Below, piece by piece: positions 43,259-51,838 of a DNA stretch of 64,000 bases. The position numbers were made by a program, and so were the translations under genes. The stretch comes from an uncultured Clostridia bacterium (GTDB lineage: Bacteria; Bacillota; Clostridia; Lachnospirales; CAG-274). The notes under the pieces are model-generated. The model was not told the origin of the DNA. It saw nothing but the letters and a program-made list of their open reading frames with translations, and did no database searches. The stretch is taken from the NCBI GenBank assembly GCA_947627855.1, contig CANQXR010000009.1, forward strand, positions 1 to 64,000. The letters run 5' to 3'. Every line of letters begins with the position of its first letter. The stretch's first letter is position 1.

Positions 43259-44269
43259 ATGAAATATACAAAGCTTGGCAAATCGGAGCTGAGGGTTTCA
43301 CGCATATGTATGGGCTGTATGGGCTTTGGAAATGCTCTTACGGGACAGCACAGCTGGACTGTGGACGAAAAGCAGACAAGGGAAATAATAAAGCACGGAC
43401 TTGATAAGGGCATCAATTTTTACGATACTGCCATAGTCTATCAGAACGGCACAAGCGAGCAGTATGTAGGAAAGGCTCTGAGGGACTTTGCAAGGCGTGA
43501 CGACTATGTGATAGCCACGAAGTTCACTCCACGCACCCAAGAGGAAATAGACAACAATATCAGCGGACAGCAGCATATAGAAAGCTATCTTGACCAAAGC
43601 CTGAAAAATTTAGGTATGGACTATGTTGACCTGTACATTTACCATATGTGGGACTACCACACGCCTATGGAAGAAATAATGGAGGGGCTGCACAGAGCGG
43701 TAAAGACAGGAAAGGCGCGTTATATAGGCATTTCAAACTGCTTTGCGTGGCAGCTTGCAAAGGCAAACTTCCATGCAAGGCAAAACGGACTTACGGAATT
43801 CATATCCGTACAGGGTCACTATAACCTCATTGCAAGAGAGGAAGAAAGGGAAATGGCGCCCTTCTGTAAAGACCAGAATATCGCCCTCACTCCATACAGT
43901 GCTCTTGCAGGCGGCAGACTTTCCCGCCGCCCCGGAGAAACCACAAAACGCTATGAGGAGGACTCCTACGCACACTTCAAATATGATTCCACCGCCGAGG
44001 CAGATGAAAAAATAATAGGGCGTGTAGAGGAGCTTGCCGAAAAAAAGGGCGTATCCATGACGGAGATTTCCCTTGCATGGCTTCTGACGAAGGTCGCCTC
44101 CCCTGTTGTGGGCGCAACAAAGCTTTCCCATGTAGACGGAGCGGTTAAAGCCGTTGACCTCGAACTGACAGATAATGAAATAAATTATCTTGAGGAGCTG
44201 TACATTCCCCACGCCCTTGTGGGAGTTATGGCACAGAACGGTAAACAAAAGGCAGGAAATGTAGTATAA
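43259..44269 (+). CDS. Aldo/keto reductase
   Basis: 336 residues, complete TIM-barrel AKR. Catalytic tetrad members are visible: Asp in GINFYDTA near residue 57, Tyr a few residues on, Lys in VIATKFTP near 85 and His in DLYIYHMWD near 125. GISNCFAWQL and the cofactor stretch near residues 265-280 (ASPVVGATKLSHVDG) fit NADPH binding. ATG 43259 with AAAGGGGG upstream; the frame from 43124 is only read-through. Substrate unknown. Confidence 0.93.
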   Translation: MKYTKLGKSELRVSRICMGCMGFGNALTGQHSWTVDEKQTREIIKHGLDKGINFYDTAIVYQNGTSEQYVGKALRDFARRDDYVIATKFTPRTQEEIDNNISGQQHIESYLDQSLKNLGMDYVDLYIYHMWDYHTPMEEIMEGLHRAVKTGKARYIGISNCFAWQLAKANFHARQNGLTEFISVQGHYNLIAREEEREMAPFCKDQNIALTPYSALAGGRLSRRPGETTKRYEEDSYAHFKYDSTAEADEKIIGRVEELAEKKGVSMTEISLAWLLTKVASPVVGATKLSHVDGAVKAVDLELTDNEINYLEELYIPHALVGVMAQNGKQKAGNVV

Positions 44270-44303
44270 TGGAGTAAAAAAAATAATAAAGGAGATTGAT
44301 AGT

Positions 44304-44786
44304 ATGAGCAAAATTTTAACAGCGTATTTTTCAGCAAGCGGAAACACAAAAAGACTTGCAAAGACAGTTGCCGAAGCTGCAAATTCCGATTTGTTTGAAA
44401 TAATACCCGAAACACCCTACACAGACAGCGACCTGAACTGGATGGACAAAAGAAGCCGCAGCAGTGTTGAAATGAATGACAAAGGCTCCCGTCCGACAAT
44501 CGCCTCACAGGTGGAAAATATGGAACAGTACGACACTGTTATTATAGGATTTCCCATATGGTGGTATGAAGCGCCGAGGATAATACAGTCATTTCTTGAA
44601 AGCTATGATTTTTCGGGAAAAACAATTGTGACATTTGCCACATCAGGCGGCAGCGGCATGGGGAAAACCAATGATATTCTGAAACATTCCTGCCCGACCT
44701 CCGTAAAATGGCACGAGGGAAAGCGCATGAACAGCAATACCGACATAAAAACAATAAAAAACTGGCTTTCAGACCTTAATATATAA
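44304..44786 (+). CDS. Flavodoxin
   Basis: 160 residues. The FMN phosphate loop is AYFSASGNTKRLAK near residue 10; GFPIWWYEAPR near 82 and FATSGGSGMGKT near 112 frame the flavin. AAAGGAG lies 9 bp before the ATG. It has no signal peptide, so it is cytoplasmic. The two genes downstream with the same fold but signal peptides suggest a paralogous set. Confidence 0.92.
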   Translation: MSKILTAYFSASGNTKRLAKTVAEAANSDLFEIIPETPYTDSDLNWMDKRSRSSVEMNDKGSRPTIASQVENMEQYDTVIIGFPIWWYEAPRIIQSFLESYDFSGKTIVTFATSGGSGMGKTNDILKHSCPTSVKWHEGKRMNSNTDIKTIKNWLSDLNI

Positions 44787-44801
44787 AGGAGGCATATAAG
44801 T

Positions 44802-45557
44802 ATGAAAAAAATAACGCAGACAGCAGGAAGAAATCAGCTTGGCAGCTTTGCCCCCGATTTTGCCCATTTTAACGATGATGTGCTTTTCGGCGAAAACTGG
44901 AACAACGAAGATATCGACTTAAAAACACGCTGCATAATTACCGTTGTGGCTCTTATGTCATCGGGAATAACGGATTCTTCCCTTATCTATCACCTTGAAA
45001 ATGCCAAGGCTCACGGCGTAACAAAGGAAGAAATAGCGGCAATTGTTACCCATGTGGGATTCTATGCAGGCTGGCCAAAGGCATGGGCAGTATTCCGTCT
45101 TGCCCTCGATGTATGGAAGGACGAAGGAGAAGCCCTCACCGAAAAAGAAAAATATCAGAATACGATTCTTTTCCCCATAGGCGAGCCGAACAACGCCTTT
45201 GCAAAATATTTCATAGGACAGAGCTATCTCGCCCCCATATCAAAAGAGCAGGTGGGAATATTCAATGTAACCTTTGAGCCGGGCTGCCGCAACAACTGGC
45301 ACATACACAACGCAGACAAGGGCGGCGGTCAGATACTCATCTGCATAGGCGGTCGTGGGTATTATCAGGAATGGGGCAAAGAGGCCGTAGAAATGAAGCC
45401 GGGCGACTGCATAAATATACCTGTCGGCGTAAAGCATTGGCATGGAGCGGCTCCCGACAGCTGGTTTTCACATATTGCCGTTGAGGTTCCCGGTGAAAAC
45501 GGCTCCAACGAATGGCTCGAACCTGTTGATGATACACAGTATAATAAGCTTAAATAA
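44802..45557 (+). CDS. Carboxymuconolactone decarboxylase and cupin fusion protein
   Basis: 251 residues. AhpD/CMD-like helical domain at ~1-115 (TRCIITVVALMSSG-like, EEIAAIVTHVGFYAGWPKAWA), then a cupin barrel at ~130-245 with metal ligands in NNWHIHN, WHGAAP and HIAVEVPG. Such fusions sit near aldo/keto reductases and flavodoxins in many anaerobes; the substrate is not known. Gene is 15 bp from the flavodoxin and 12 bp before the lipoprotein flavodoxin. Confidence 0.85.
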   Translation: MKKITQTAGRNQLGSFAPDFAHFNDDVLFGENWNNEDIDLKTRCIITVVALMSSGITDSSLIYHLENAKAHGVTKEEIAAIVTHVGFYAGWPKAWAVFRLALDVWKDEGEALTEKEKYQNTILFPIGEPNNAFAKYFIGQSYLAPISKEQVGIFNVTFEPGCRNNWHIHNADKGGGQILICIGGRGYYQEWGKEAVEMKPGDCINIPVGVKHWHGAAPDSWFSHIAVEVPGENGSNEWLEPVDDTQYNKLK

Positions 45558-45569
45558 GGAGAGATATCA

Positions 45570-46220
45570 ATGAAATATTTATCAGCAATTCTGTCGGTGC
45601 TGCTGCTTGCCTGTGTTCTTACCGCCTGCACTTCCGGCGGCAATGCCGAAATCATTCAGAATACCCCGGAGGAAACCCCGTCACAGGAGGAATCAGCAGA
45701 CGCAGCAAATGAAAATACTCCCAATGACGGCGGAAAAATACTTGTTGCATATTTTTCGGCAACAGGAAATACAAAGGCTGTTGCCGAAAAGGCGGCTGAT
45801 GCAGCAGGAGCGGATATATTTGAAATAGTCCCCGCCGTCCCCTACACAGACGACGACCTTGACTATGGAAACGACAACAGCCGCACAACACAAGAGCAGA
45901 ACGACGACAGCGCACGCCCGGAAATTTCCGGCACAGTTGAAAATATGGAACAGTATGATACCATACTTCTGGGATATCCCATCTGGTGGGGTCAGGCTCC
46001 CAAAATAATGTATACATTTATGGAAAGCTATGATTTCAGCGGTAAAACAATAATCCCCTTCTGTACGTCCGGCAGCAGCCCCATAGGTTCAAGCGACGAA
46101 AATATGCAAGGTCTTGCAGAGGGCGCAGACTGGCTTGAAGGAATACGCTTTCCGGGAGGAGCTTCCGATGATGAGGTAAAAGAATGGGTCGACAGCCTTG
46201 GGCTTTCTTCCCAAGAATAA
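45570..46220 (+). CDS. Flavodoxin lipoprotein
   Basis: 216 residues. Type II signal peptide with lipobox LTAC near residues 17-20, a ~30-residue acidic linker, then a flavodoxin domain from ~50 (ILVAYFSATGNTKAVAEKAA). It should hold a flavin on the outer face of the membrane, where flavodoxins are uncommon. The C-terminal half is nearly identical in DNA to the next gene (see 46967-47160), which indicates a recent duplication or gene conversion. Confidence 0.85.
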   Translation: MKYLSAILSVLLLACVLTACTSGGNAEIIQNTPEETPSQEESADAANENTPNDGGKILVAYFSATGNTKAVAEKAADAAGADIFEIVPAVPYTDDDLDYGNDNSRTTQEQNDDSARPEISGTVENMEQYDTILLGYPIWWGQAPKIMYTFMESYDFSGKTIIPFCTSGSSPIGSSDENMQGLAEGADWLEGIRFPGGASDDEVKEWVDSLGLSSQE

Positions 46221-46237
46221 ATGACGGAGGTTACACT

Positions 46238-47275
46238 ATGAAGAAAATTTTATTGACACTTTTCACTGTAATATTGTTTTGTATGACAGCCTTGACGGTA
46301 AACGCAGCAGAACCGGAGGGCAATCTGACAATACAGCTTAAAATAGACAGCCCCGTTATGCTTGTCAACAGTGAAGAAAAAAATATTGATGAAAACGGCA
46401 CTGCTCCCGTTATAGTAAACAGCAGAACGCTTCTTCCCGTCCGTGCCATAGTCGAGGAAATAGGCGGCAGCGCAGAGTGGGACAGCAAAACAAAAACAGT
46501 GGATTTGCAAAGCGGCGATGACAACATAAAGCTTGAAATAGGCTCTTTAACAGCTTATCTTAATAATGAGCCGTATACCCTCGATGTTCCCCCTGCAATC
46601 ATAGGCGGCAGAACAATGCTCCCCATACGCTTTATAGCAGAAAGCTTCGGGCTAGAAGTAGACTGGGACAGTGAGGAACAGACCATAACCCTTACAAAAA
46701 AAGCAGACCAGCCAACAGAGAGCGACACTTCGACTGAAGTATCGACCGAAGCATCAACAGAATCGGTCACAGCCGAAGAAACCCCTTCAGAAAGCGCCAA
46801 CCATATTCTTGTGGCATACTTTTCCGCAACAGGGAACACAAAGGGCGTGGCAGAAAAAATAGCCGACACAGCAGGTGCGGATATATACGAGATAACTCCC
46901 GAAATACCCTACACAGCCGATGACCTCGACTATAACACCGATTGCCGTTCAAATAAAGAGCAGAACGACGACAATGCACGCCCGGAAATTTCCGGCACAG
47001 TTGAAAATATGGAACAGTATGACACCGTTTTCATAGGATATCCCATCTGGTGGGGTCAGGCTCCCAAAATAATGTATACATTTATGGAAAGCTATGATTT
47101 CAGCGGCAAAACAATAATCCCCTTCTGCACGTCAGGCAGCAGTCCCATAGGCTCCAGCGCCGAAAATATGCAAAGTCTTGCAGAGGGCGCAGACTGGCTT
47201 GAAGGTCAGCGCTTCAGCTCAGCCGCCTCCACCGACGATATAACCGACTGGATAAACTCCCTTGACATTAAATAA
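46238..47275 (+). CDS. Exported flavodoxin fused to copper amine oxidase N-terminal domain
   Basis: 345 residues. Signal peptide ending in VNAA near residue 27. Copper-amine-oxidase-like N-terminal domain at ~30-150 with two repeats of the R-x-LLPVRAIVEEIGG and R-x-MLPIRFIAESFGL type, which are cell-surface modules in Clostridia. A Thr/Ser/Glu-rich linker at ~150-185, then flavodoxin (ILVAYFSATGNTKGVAEKIA). ATG 46238 with GACGGAGG upstream. Likely a surface electron-transfer protein. It is the last gene of the cargo run. Confidence 0.85.
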   Translation: MKKILLTLFTVILFCMTALTVNAAEPEGNLTIQLKIDSPVMLVNSEEKNIDENGTAPVIVNSRTLLPVRAIVEEIGGSAEWDSKTKTVDLQSGDDNIKLEIGSLTAYLNNEPYTLDVPPAIIGGRTMLPIRFIAESFGLEVDWDSEEQTITLTKKADQPTESDTSTEVSTEASTESVTAEETPSESANHILVAYFSATGNTKGVAEKIADTAGADIYEITPEIPYTADDLDYNTDCRSNKEQNDDNARPEISGTVENMEQYDTVFIGYPIWWGQAPKIMYTFMESYDFSGKTIIPFCTSGSSPIGSSAENMQSLAEGADWLEGQRFSSAASTDDITDWINSLDIK

Positions 47276-47286
47276 ATATCTCCCAA

Positions 47287-47326
47287 TGCTCCCAGACGTC
47301 ATACCCGACAGACGGGAGCATTTTTC
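47287..47326 (+). terminator. Terminator after exported flavodoxin gene
   Basis: ATGCTCCC pairs with GGGAGCAT around a loop, with T5 after it. It separates the cargo operon from the recombinase gene. Confidence 0.75.
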
Positions 47327-47357
47327 ATTTATATATATCAGCACGACCCTCATATAT

Positions 47358-47379
47358 CTTATATAGAAAACTATATAAG
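47358..47379 (+). promoter_or_regulatory. 9-bp inverted repeat over the recombinase ribosome binding site
   Basis: CTTATATAG and CTATATAAG face each other across AAAA. The right arm overlaps the AAGGAG site at 47377-47382, so folding of RNA or binding of a protein could limit recombinase expression. Confidence 0.6.
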
Positions 47380-47390
47380 GAGTGGTATAT

Positions 47391-48950
47391 ATGCCTTATT
47401 GCATCTATCTGAGGAAAAGCAGAAAGGACAGGGAGCTTAACGATTTGGGAGAAGAGGAAACGCTGAAAAGGCATGAAAGTGTCCTTATGGAGCTTGCAAA
47501 GAACAGAGGGTATGTTATTGCCAGGATATTCAGAGAGGTTGCAAGCGGAGAAACATTGGCAGCTCGTCCACAGATGCAGCAGCTTCTTGCCGAGGTTGAA
47601 AACGGACTATGGGAGGGAGTTCTCGTAATGGAGGTTGAAAGGCTTGCAAGGGGAAACAGCATTGACCAGGGAATAGTTTCGCAGACATTCAGGCTTTCAG
47701 ATACACTTATTATAACGCCCGCAAAAATATATAATCCTTCAAACGATTATGACGAGGAATATTTTGAATTCGGGCTTTTTATGTCGAGGCGTGAATATAA
47801 AACAATCAACAGGCGTTTAAGTGCGGGCAGACTTGCAAGCTGTAAGGAAGGAAAATATGTAGGTGCTTTGGCTCCATACGGCTATAAAAAAGAAAAAATC
47901 GAAAAACAAAAGGGCTGGGTTTTAGTGCCCGATGAAAAAGAAGCTGAAATTGTTAAGCAGATATACAGTCTATATCTGAGTGACGAAGAAAAAACAGGAT
48001 TTCAAGGAATTGCAAACAGGCTTACGGACAGTCATGTGCCCACAAGAAAAGGAAATCCATGGACAGCGGCGCAAATTAAATATATACTTACAAACGATGT
48101 TTACATAGGCAAAATTCACTGGCAAAAATTACCCGAAAAGAAAAAATCCAAAAACGGACAAATAGTAAAAATACGATATAAAAGCAAGGACTATCCTGTT
48201 TTTGACGGACTTCATGAAGCAATTATAGATGCTGATACATTCAACAGGGTCAAGTCAATTATAGATGGCAGAATCAAAAGCCCTAACAATACAATACGCA
48301 GCTTACAAAATCCATTTGCCGGTATTCTGGTATGTTCTGTATGCGGCAGACCAATGAAGCGGCGTCCTGTTGACAAACGGCGACCGGGGCACAGCGCCTC
48401 TTTTGACTGCATAACAAGAAACTGCCCCACTGTCGGAAGTCCTGTTGATGTTGTTGAGGCAAAGGTTATTTCGGGAATAAAGCAATGGTACGAAAGCTAT
48501 AATCTGCAGAACAGAGGAGCAGAAAAGCCCGCTCCTGTATATAACGATAACGAAATAAAAAACTGCAAATCAAAGCTTACCATACTAAAAAACCAATTGA
48601 ATACAACCTTTTCACTTCTTGAACAGGGGCTATATGATAAAGATACATTTATTGAGCGCCGTTCATTTTTAAAATCTGAAATCAATTCCGTTCAGACGGT
48701 TATATCAAAGCTTGAAAAAGAGGACAGTTTAAAGCGTTCACAGGAAAATTACAATAAGCTGATTATGCCGGAGCCTGAAAGCCTATTAAAAATATATGAC
48801 AGCTTACCTGACGCCAAATCAAAAAATGATTTGATTAAAAAAATCTTTTATCAGATTCGCTACACCAAAACAACAAAAGGAAACAGATGGCAGCCCGATA
48901 AGTCAGATGACTTTGAGCTTGAATTTATTTCAAGGCTGCCGCTTCTGTGA
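47391..48950 (+). CDS. Large serine recombinase (site-specific integrase)
   Basis: 519 residues. N-terminal resolvase domain with nucleophile serine in IYLRKSRKDRE near residue 9, recombinase domain from ~165, zinc ribbon with CSVCGRPMKRR and the later cysteine pair near 325-365, and a coiled-coil region at ~390-450. This is the domain order of phage-type large serine integrases, which cut and rejoin att sites without host factors except a directionality partner. ATG 47391 has AAGGAG 8 bp upstream. Its gene stops 28 bp before the crossover point, the usual layout of an integrase next to attP. No directionality factor is recognised. Confidence 0.95.
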   Translation: MPYCIYLRKSRKDRELNDLGEEETLKRHESVLMELAKNRGYVIARIFREVASGETLAARPQMQQLLAEVENGLWEGVLVMEVERLARGNSIDQGIVSQTFRLSDTLIITPAKIYNPSNDYDEEYFEFGLFMSRREYKTINRRLSAGRLASCKEGKYVGALAPYGYKKEKIEKQKGWVLVPDEKEAEIVKQIYSLYLSDEEKTGFQGIANRLTDSHVPTRKGNPWTAAQIKYILTNDVYIGKIHWQKLPEKKKSKNGQIVKIRYKSKDYPVFDGLHEAIIDADTFNRVKSIIDGRIKSPNNTIRSLQNPFAGILVCSVCGRPMKRRPVDKRRPGHSASFDCITRNCPTVGSPVDVVEAKVISGIKQWYESYNLQNRGAEKPAPVYNDNEIKNCKSKLTILKNQLNTTFSLLEQGLYDKDTFIERRSFLKSEINSVQTVISKLEKEDSLKRSQENYNKLIMPEPESLLKIYDSLPDAKSKNDLIKKIFYQIRYTKTTKGNRWQPDKSDDFELEFISRLPLL

Positions 48951-48958
48951 CCTTTCCT

Positions 48959-48982
48959 GCGACATCATATTATAACCTATCT
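48959..48982 (+). other. Right attachment site of the serine-recombinase element
   Basis: Arm GCGACATCATATTATAAC (48959-48976) is followed by core ATCT (48979-48982). It is the inverted partner of the left arm. Confidence 0.8.
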
Positions 48983-49214
48983 TTATGAGGATATGGCTGC
49001 GGAGCAGAAGGCGAGGTCGACCTATGATTATATTCTGAGCCTTACGGACGATCCGGACGTTATTGCGCCTATTAAGTTTCTCAGGGAAAGAGAGGTTGTG
49101 CATTTCCAGAGGTTCGGTGAGGCATTGGAGTATGTGACTGATTATCTTGCCGGAAAAAAGGTTTTTGATGTTTCTGATATCAAAAACAAAGTGCCGGGTA
49201 TGTGCAAAAAATAA
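48983..49214 (+). pseudogene. CotJC-type manganese catalase fragment, C-terminal part
   Basis: The frame reads YEDMAAEQKARSTYDYILSL and continues with a metal-ligand ExxH motif in FLREREVVHFQRFGEAL, then to a stop at 49212-49214, as expected for the last third of CotJC. The codon split after CT is completed by the T at 48983, giving ITDL-YEDM when joined to 41113-41321. A stand-alone start at ATG 48993 is possible, but no ribosome binding site is seen. A hairpin terminator follows. Confidence 0.85.
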
Positions 49215-49218
49215 AATA

Positions 49219-49253
49219 TCCCGACTGTGCAGCTTAGTGCAGTCGGGAATTAT
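49219..49253 (+). terminator. Terminator after cotJC fragment
   Basis: TCCCGACTG pairs with CAGTCGGGA around GTGCAGC-type bases and a T-rich tract follows; it lies 4 bp beyond the stop, and the neighbour gltA gene on the other strand ends just after it. Confidence 0.75.
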
Positions 49254-49254
49254 T

Positions 49255-50601
49255 TTACATATTTTCTATTGATTTCAGAAGTCTTACTGCGTCTACGTAT
49301 TCGGAAATTCCTTCGGCAACCTTCTTTGCCTCTTTCATTGCGAGTACAACGGTTGCGGGACGGTGCACAACATCACCGCCGGCAAATACGCCTTTGAGGG
49401 TCGTCATACCGTATGGCTCTTCTCTTGTTACGAGATAGCCCTGATCGTTCACTTCGATTCCCGGTGTAGAGCTGACAATAAGTCTTGCGGGCTTAGAGCC
49501 AATAGCGATTATACATTTATTACAGGGGATAACCTCCTCGGCGCCGTCGCAGTTGACCTTAAGTCCTATAAGCTTTTTGCCGGAGGAATCGCCTATGTAT
49601 TCAACGGGGGTGGAAAGCCATTTGAATTTTACACCATCGGCAACAGCATCATCATACTCATTCTGCTCTGCCGTTATGGTTTCCAAAACGTCCCTGTAAA
49701 CAACAGTTGTTTCAGCGGCTCCGCATTTAACAGCCGTTCTTGCAGCATCCATAGCCACGTTACCTGCGCCTATTACAAGAACCTTTTCGCCGGGCTTAAC
49801 GGGAAGCTCGTCACGGGTTATCTCACCGCTTCTGAAAAGAGCGGCACGTCTTAACATATAATTGAACTTCATAACGCCCTTGAGCTTTCTGCCGGGGATA
49901 TCAAGTCCTCGTGAAACAGCGGTTCCCGTACCTATGAATATTGCGTCATTGCCCTCTGCAAACAGGTCGTCAAGGGTTTTGTCAACGCCTATTTTCGTAT
50001 TGCATATAAACTGCACACCGTGTTTTTCTATATGTCTTACTTCGTTTCTTACCACGTCTTTAGGCAGACGGAATTCGGGAATACCATACATAAGTATTCC
50101 GCCGGGTTCCTCCTCGGCCTCATATACAGTCACCTTATAGCCCATAAGCGCCAGATCGCCTGCCACGGTAAGACCGGCAGGACCGGAGCCGACTACGGCA
50201 ACCTTTCCCTTTTCCTTTTTGGGAATATTGAATCTTATAAGCTCCATTTCAGCATCAAAGTCAGCTACAAACTGTTCAAGCTGACCGATATGTATAGGCT
50301 CGCCCTTCCTGCCAAGAACGCAGGAGCCCTGGCACTGTCTTTCGTGGGGGCATACTCTGCCGCATACCGCAGGCAGGTTTGTTTTTTCCGTAAGATATTC
50401 CCTTGCCTTACCCAAATTACCCATTGCAAGACAGGCTATAAACTCTGTAATATTATTATTTATAGGGCAGCCCTTTTTGCACATAGGAACCTTGCAGTGC
50501 AGACATCTTTTTGCCTCTGCAATAGCCTCCTTCATTGTATATGGTCTTACCTCGCTGTCAACCTCAAGTGATTGGCTGATATCCAAAAAATCGTTTTCCA
50601 T
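49255..50601 (-). CDS. gltA: Glutamate synthase small-subunit-type NAD(P)H oxidoreductase
   Basis: 448 residues. An N-terminal alpha-helical iron-sulfur region (CLHCKVPMCKKGCPINNNI, and CGRVCPHERQCQGSCVLG) precedes two nucleotide-binding Rossmann folds, GSGPAGLTVAGDLALMGY near residue 140 and GAGNVAMDAARTAVKCG near 275. The family includes gltD, NfnB-like flavin-bifurcating subunits and SudA. No large glutamate synthase gene or nfnA partner adjoins it, so the exact role is open. Start is preceded by AAAGGAGG. Confidence 0.85.
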   Translation of the reverse strand: MENDFLDISQSLEVDSEVRPYTMKEAIAEAKRCLHCKVPMCKKGCPINNNITEFIACLAMGNLGKAREYLTEKTNLPAVCGRVCPHERQCQGSCVLGRKGEPIHIGQLEQFVADFDAEMELIRFNIPKKEKGKVAVVGSGPAGLTVAGDLALMGYKVTVYEAEEEPGGILMYGIPEFRLPKDVVRNEVRHIEKHGVQFICNTKIGVDKTLDDLFAEGNDAIFIGTGTAVSRGLDIPGRKLKGVMKFNYMLRRAALFRSGEITRDELPVKPGEKVLVIGAGNVAMDAARTAVKCGAAETTVVYRDVLETITAEQNEYDDAVADGVKFKWLSTPVEYIGDSSGKKLIGLKVNCDGAEEVIPCNKCIIAIGSKPARLIVSSTPGIEVNDQGYLVTREEPYGMTTLKGVFAGGDVVHRPATVVLAMKEAKKVAEGISEYVDAVRLLKSIENM

Positions 50602-50613
50602 AAAAATCCTCCT

Positions 50614-51702
50614 TTATTTCAGTATTGTTTTAAGTCCCTTCAGAAGCGCATCGTTCTGAAACGGAGCAAGAATACAAAATCTGAAAAAATTATTGCCGAG
50701 AAACCGTATATTGTCACAGCTTCTTATAATAATATTATATTTTACAAGAGCATTGAATACATCATCGGCACTAAGTCCCTCTTTCAGAATCCTGCACAGG
50801 ACGAGATTTGAGTTCAGTCTGTATGATTTAAGCTCTTCAAACTCCATAAGACCGGCTTTAAGTCTTTCTCTTTCCCTCTTCATCAGAGCATGGGTTTTTT
50901 CAATATGGTTATTATCCGAAAACATAACCTCCCCCGCCCTTGCCGTAAGACTGTTGACCGACCATCTGTCCCTTATGGCATCAATGTGGGATTTAAGCTT
51001 TTCCGAAGATAAAATGCCATAGCCAAGTCTTAATCCCGGACAGGCAAAAAACTTGGACGTTCCCCTTAATACAATGAGATTGTCATATGCTTCCGCCAAA
51101 GGTACAGCAGTAATCAGGCTTATATTCTCAACAAACTCAGCATATGTTTCGTCAATCATAACAAATACGTTCCTGCTGCGGCAGAAGGAAACAATTTCGT
51201 CAAGCTCTTCCGCAGTAAAAACGGAATCCGTAGGATTGTTCGGATTACATATAACCAGCATATCTATATTATAAATGCAGTTTTTAAGCTTGTCAATATT
51301 GGGAGCAAAATCTTCCTCCTCAGACAAAACGAAATAGCTGACCTCGCCGCCGCAAAGCTTTATTTCCCTCTCATATTCAGAATAACAGGGAGCAACTATC
51401 AACGCTCTTTTGGGGGACAGCGCCTTTACGGTAAGTCCTATAAGCTCTGTTGAGCCGTTTCCTACTATTATATTGTCTATGTCTGCCGAAGTATAGCTTG
51501 CTATCGCCGTTCTCAGGCTTAAATACTGCGCATCGGGATATACGGATATGCAGCCTGTATTTTTACTGATTTCATCTCTGACAAGAGGAGAAGCGCCGCA
51601 GGGATTGATATTCCCCGAAAAATCAATTATTTCTTCCCTTCTTATCCCCAGCTCTCTCTCGATAGAATCAAGATCGCCGCCGTGTATTGTATTATATTTC
51701 AT
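50614..51702 (-). CDS. CobD/HisC-family PLP-dependent aminotransferase
   Basis: 362 residues from ATG 51702, with CGGTGA upstream; a GTG 9 bp earlier is possible. Fold type I PLP enzyme: IIDFSGNINPCG near residue 30, CNPNNPTDSVF near 160, and the Schiff-base lysine in LRGTSKFFACPGLRLGYG near 225. The DFSGNINP pattern resembles threonine-phosphate decarboxylase (CobD) more than HisC. No cobalamin or histidine genes are near, so substrate is not assigned. It follows gltA by 12 bp. Confidence 0.8.
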   Translation of the reverse strand: MKYNTIHGGDLDSIERELGIRREEIIDFSGNINPCGASPLVRDEISKNTGCISVYPDAQYLSLRTAIASYTSADIDNIIVGNGSTELIGLTVKALSPKRALIVAPCYSEYEREIKLCGGEVSYFVLSEEEDFAPNIDKLKNCIYNIDMLVICNPNNPTDSVFTAEELDEIVSFCRSRNVFVMIDETYAEFVENISLITAVPLAEAYDNLIVLRGTSKFFACPGLRLGYGILSSEKLKSHIDAIRDRWSVNSLTARAGEVMFSDNNHIEKTHALMKRERERLKAGLMEFEELKSYRLNSNLVLCRILKEGLSADDVFNALVKYNIIIRSCDNIRFLGNNFFRFCILAPFQNDALLKGLKTILK

Positions 51703-51838
51703 ATTTATCACCGGACATATTTAACCGATTTTCATCGGCATCTTATTATATTGTACACTCAATTCCAATAAAATTCAACACTAATTTTAATCAAAAAAGC
51801 CGCATAAAACCATTACGGATATTATGTCGGCCGTTTTA

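Larger units (their letters stand above)
41322..48982 (+). mobile_element. Serine-recombinase element interrupting cotJC (7,661 bp)
   Basis: The insertion is bounded by shared ATCT and by inverted arms at both ends. It carries a LysR regulator, a small helical protein, an iron-sulfur flavoprotein, an aldo/keto reductase, a flavodoxin, a decarboxylase-cupin protein, two exported flavodoxins and, at the right end, a large serine recombinase gene 28 bp from the crossover site. There are no phage structural, replication or conjugation genes. Joining at CT would give ATAACAGATCTTTATGAGGA in frame with both coat-gene halves. Confidence 0.85.

Noticed and set aside
48993..49214. Reading 48993-49214 as an independent small protein
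   Set aside because: It is the C-terminal third of CotJC, and no ribosome binding site precedes ATG 48993.
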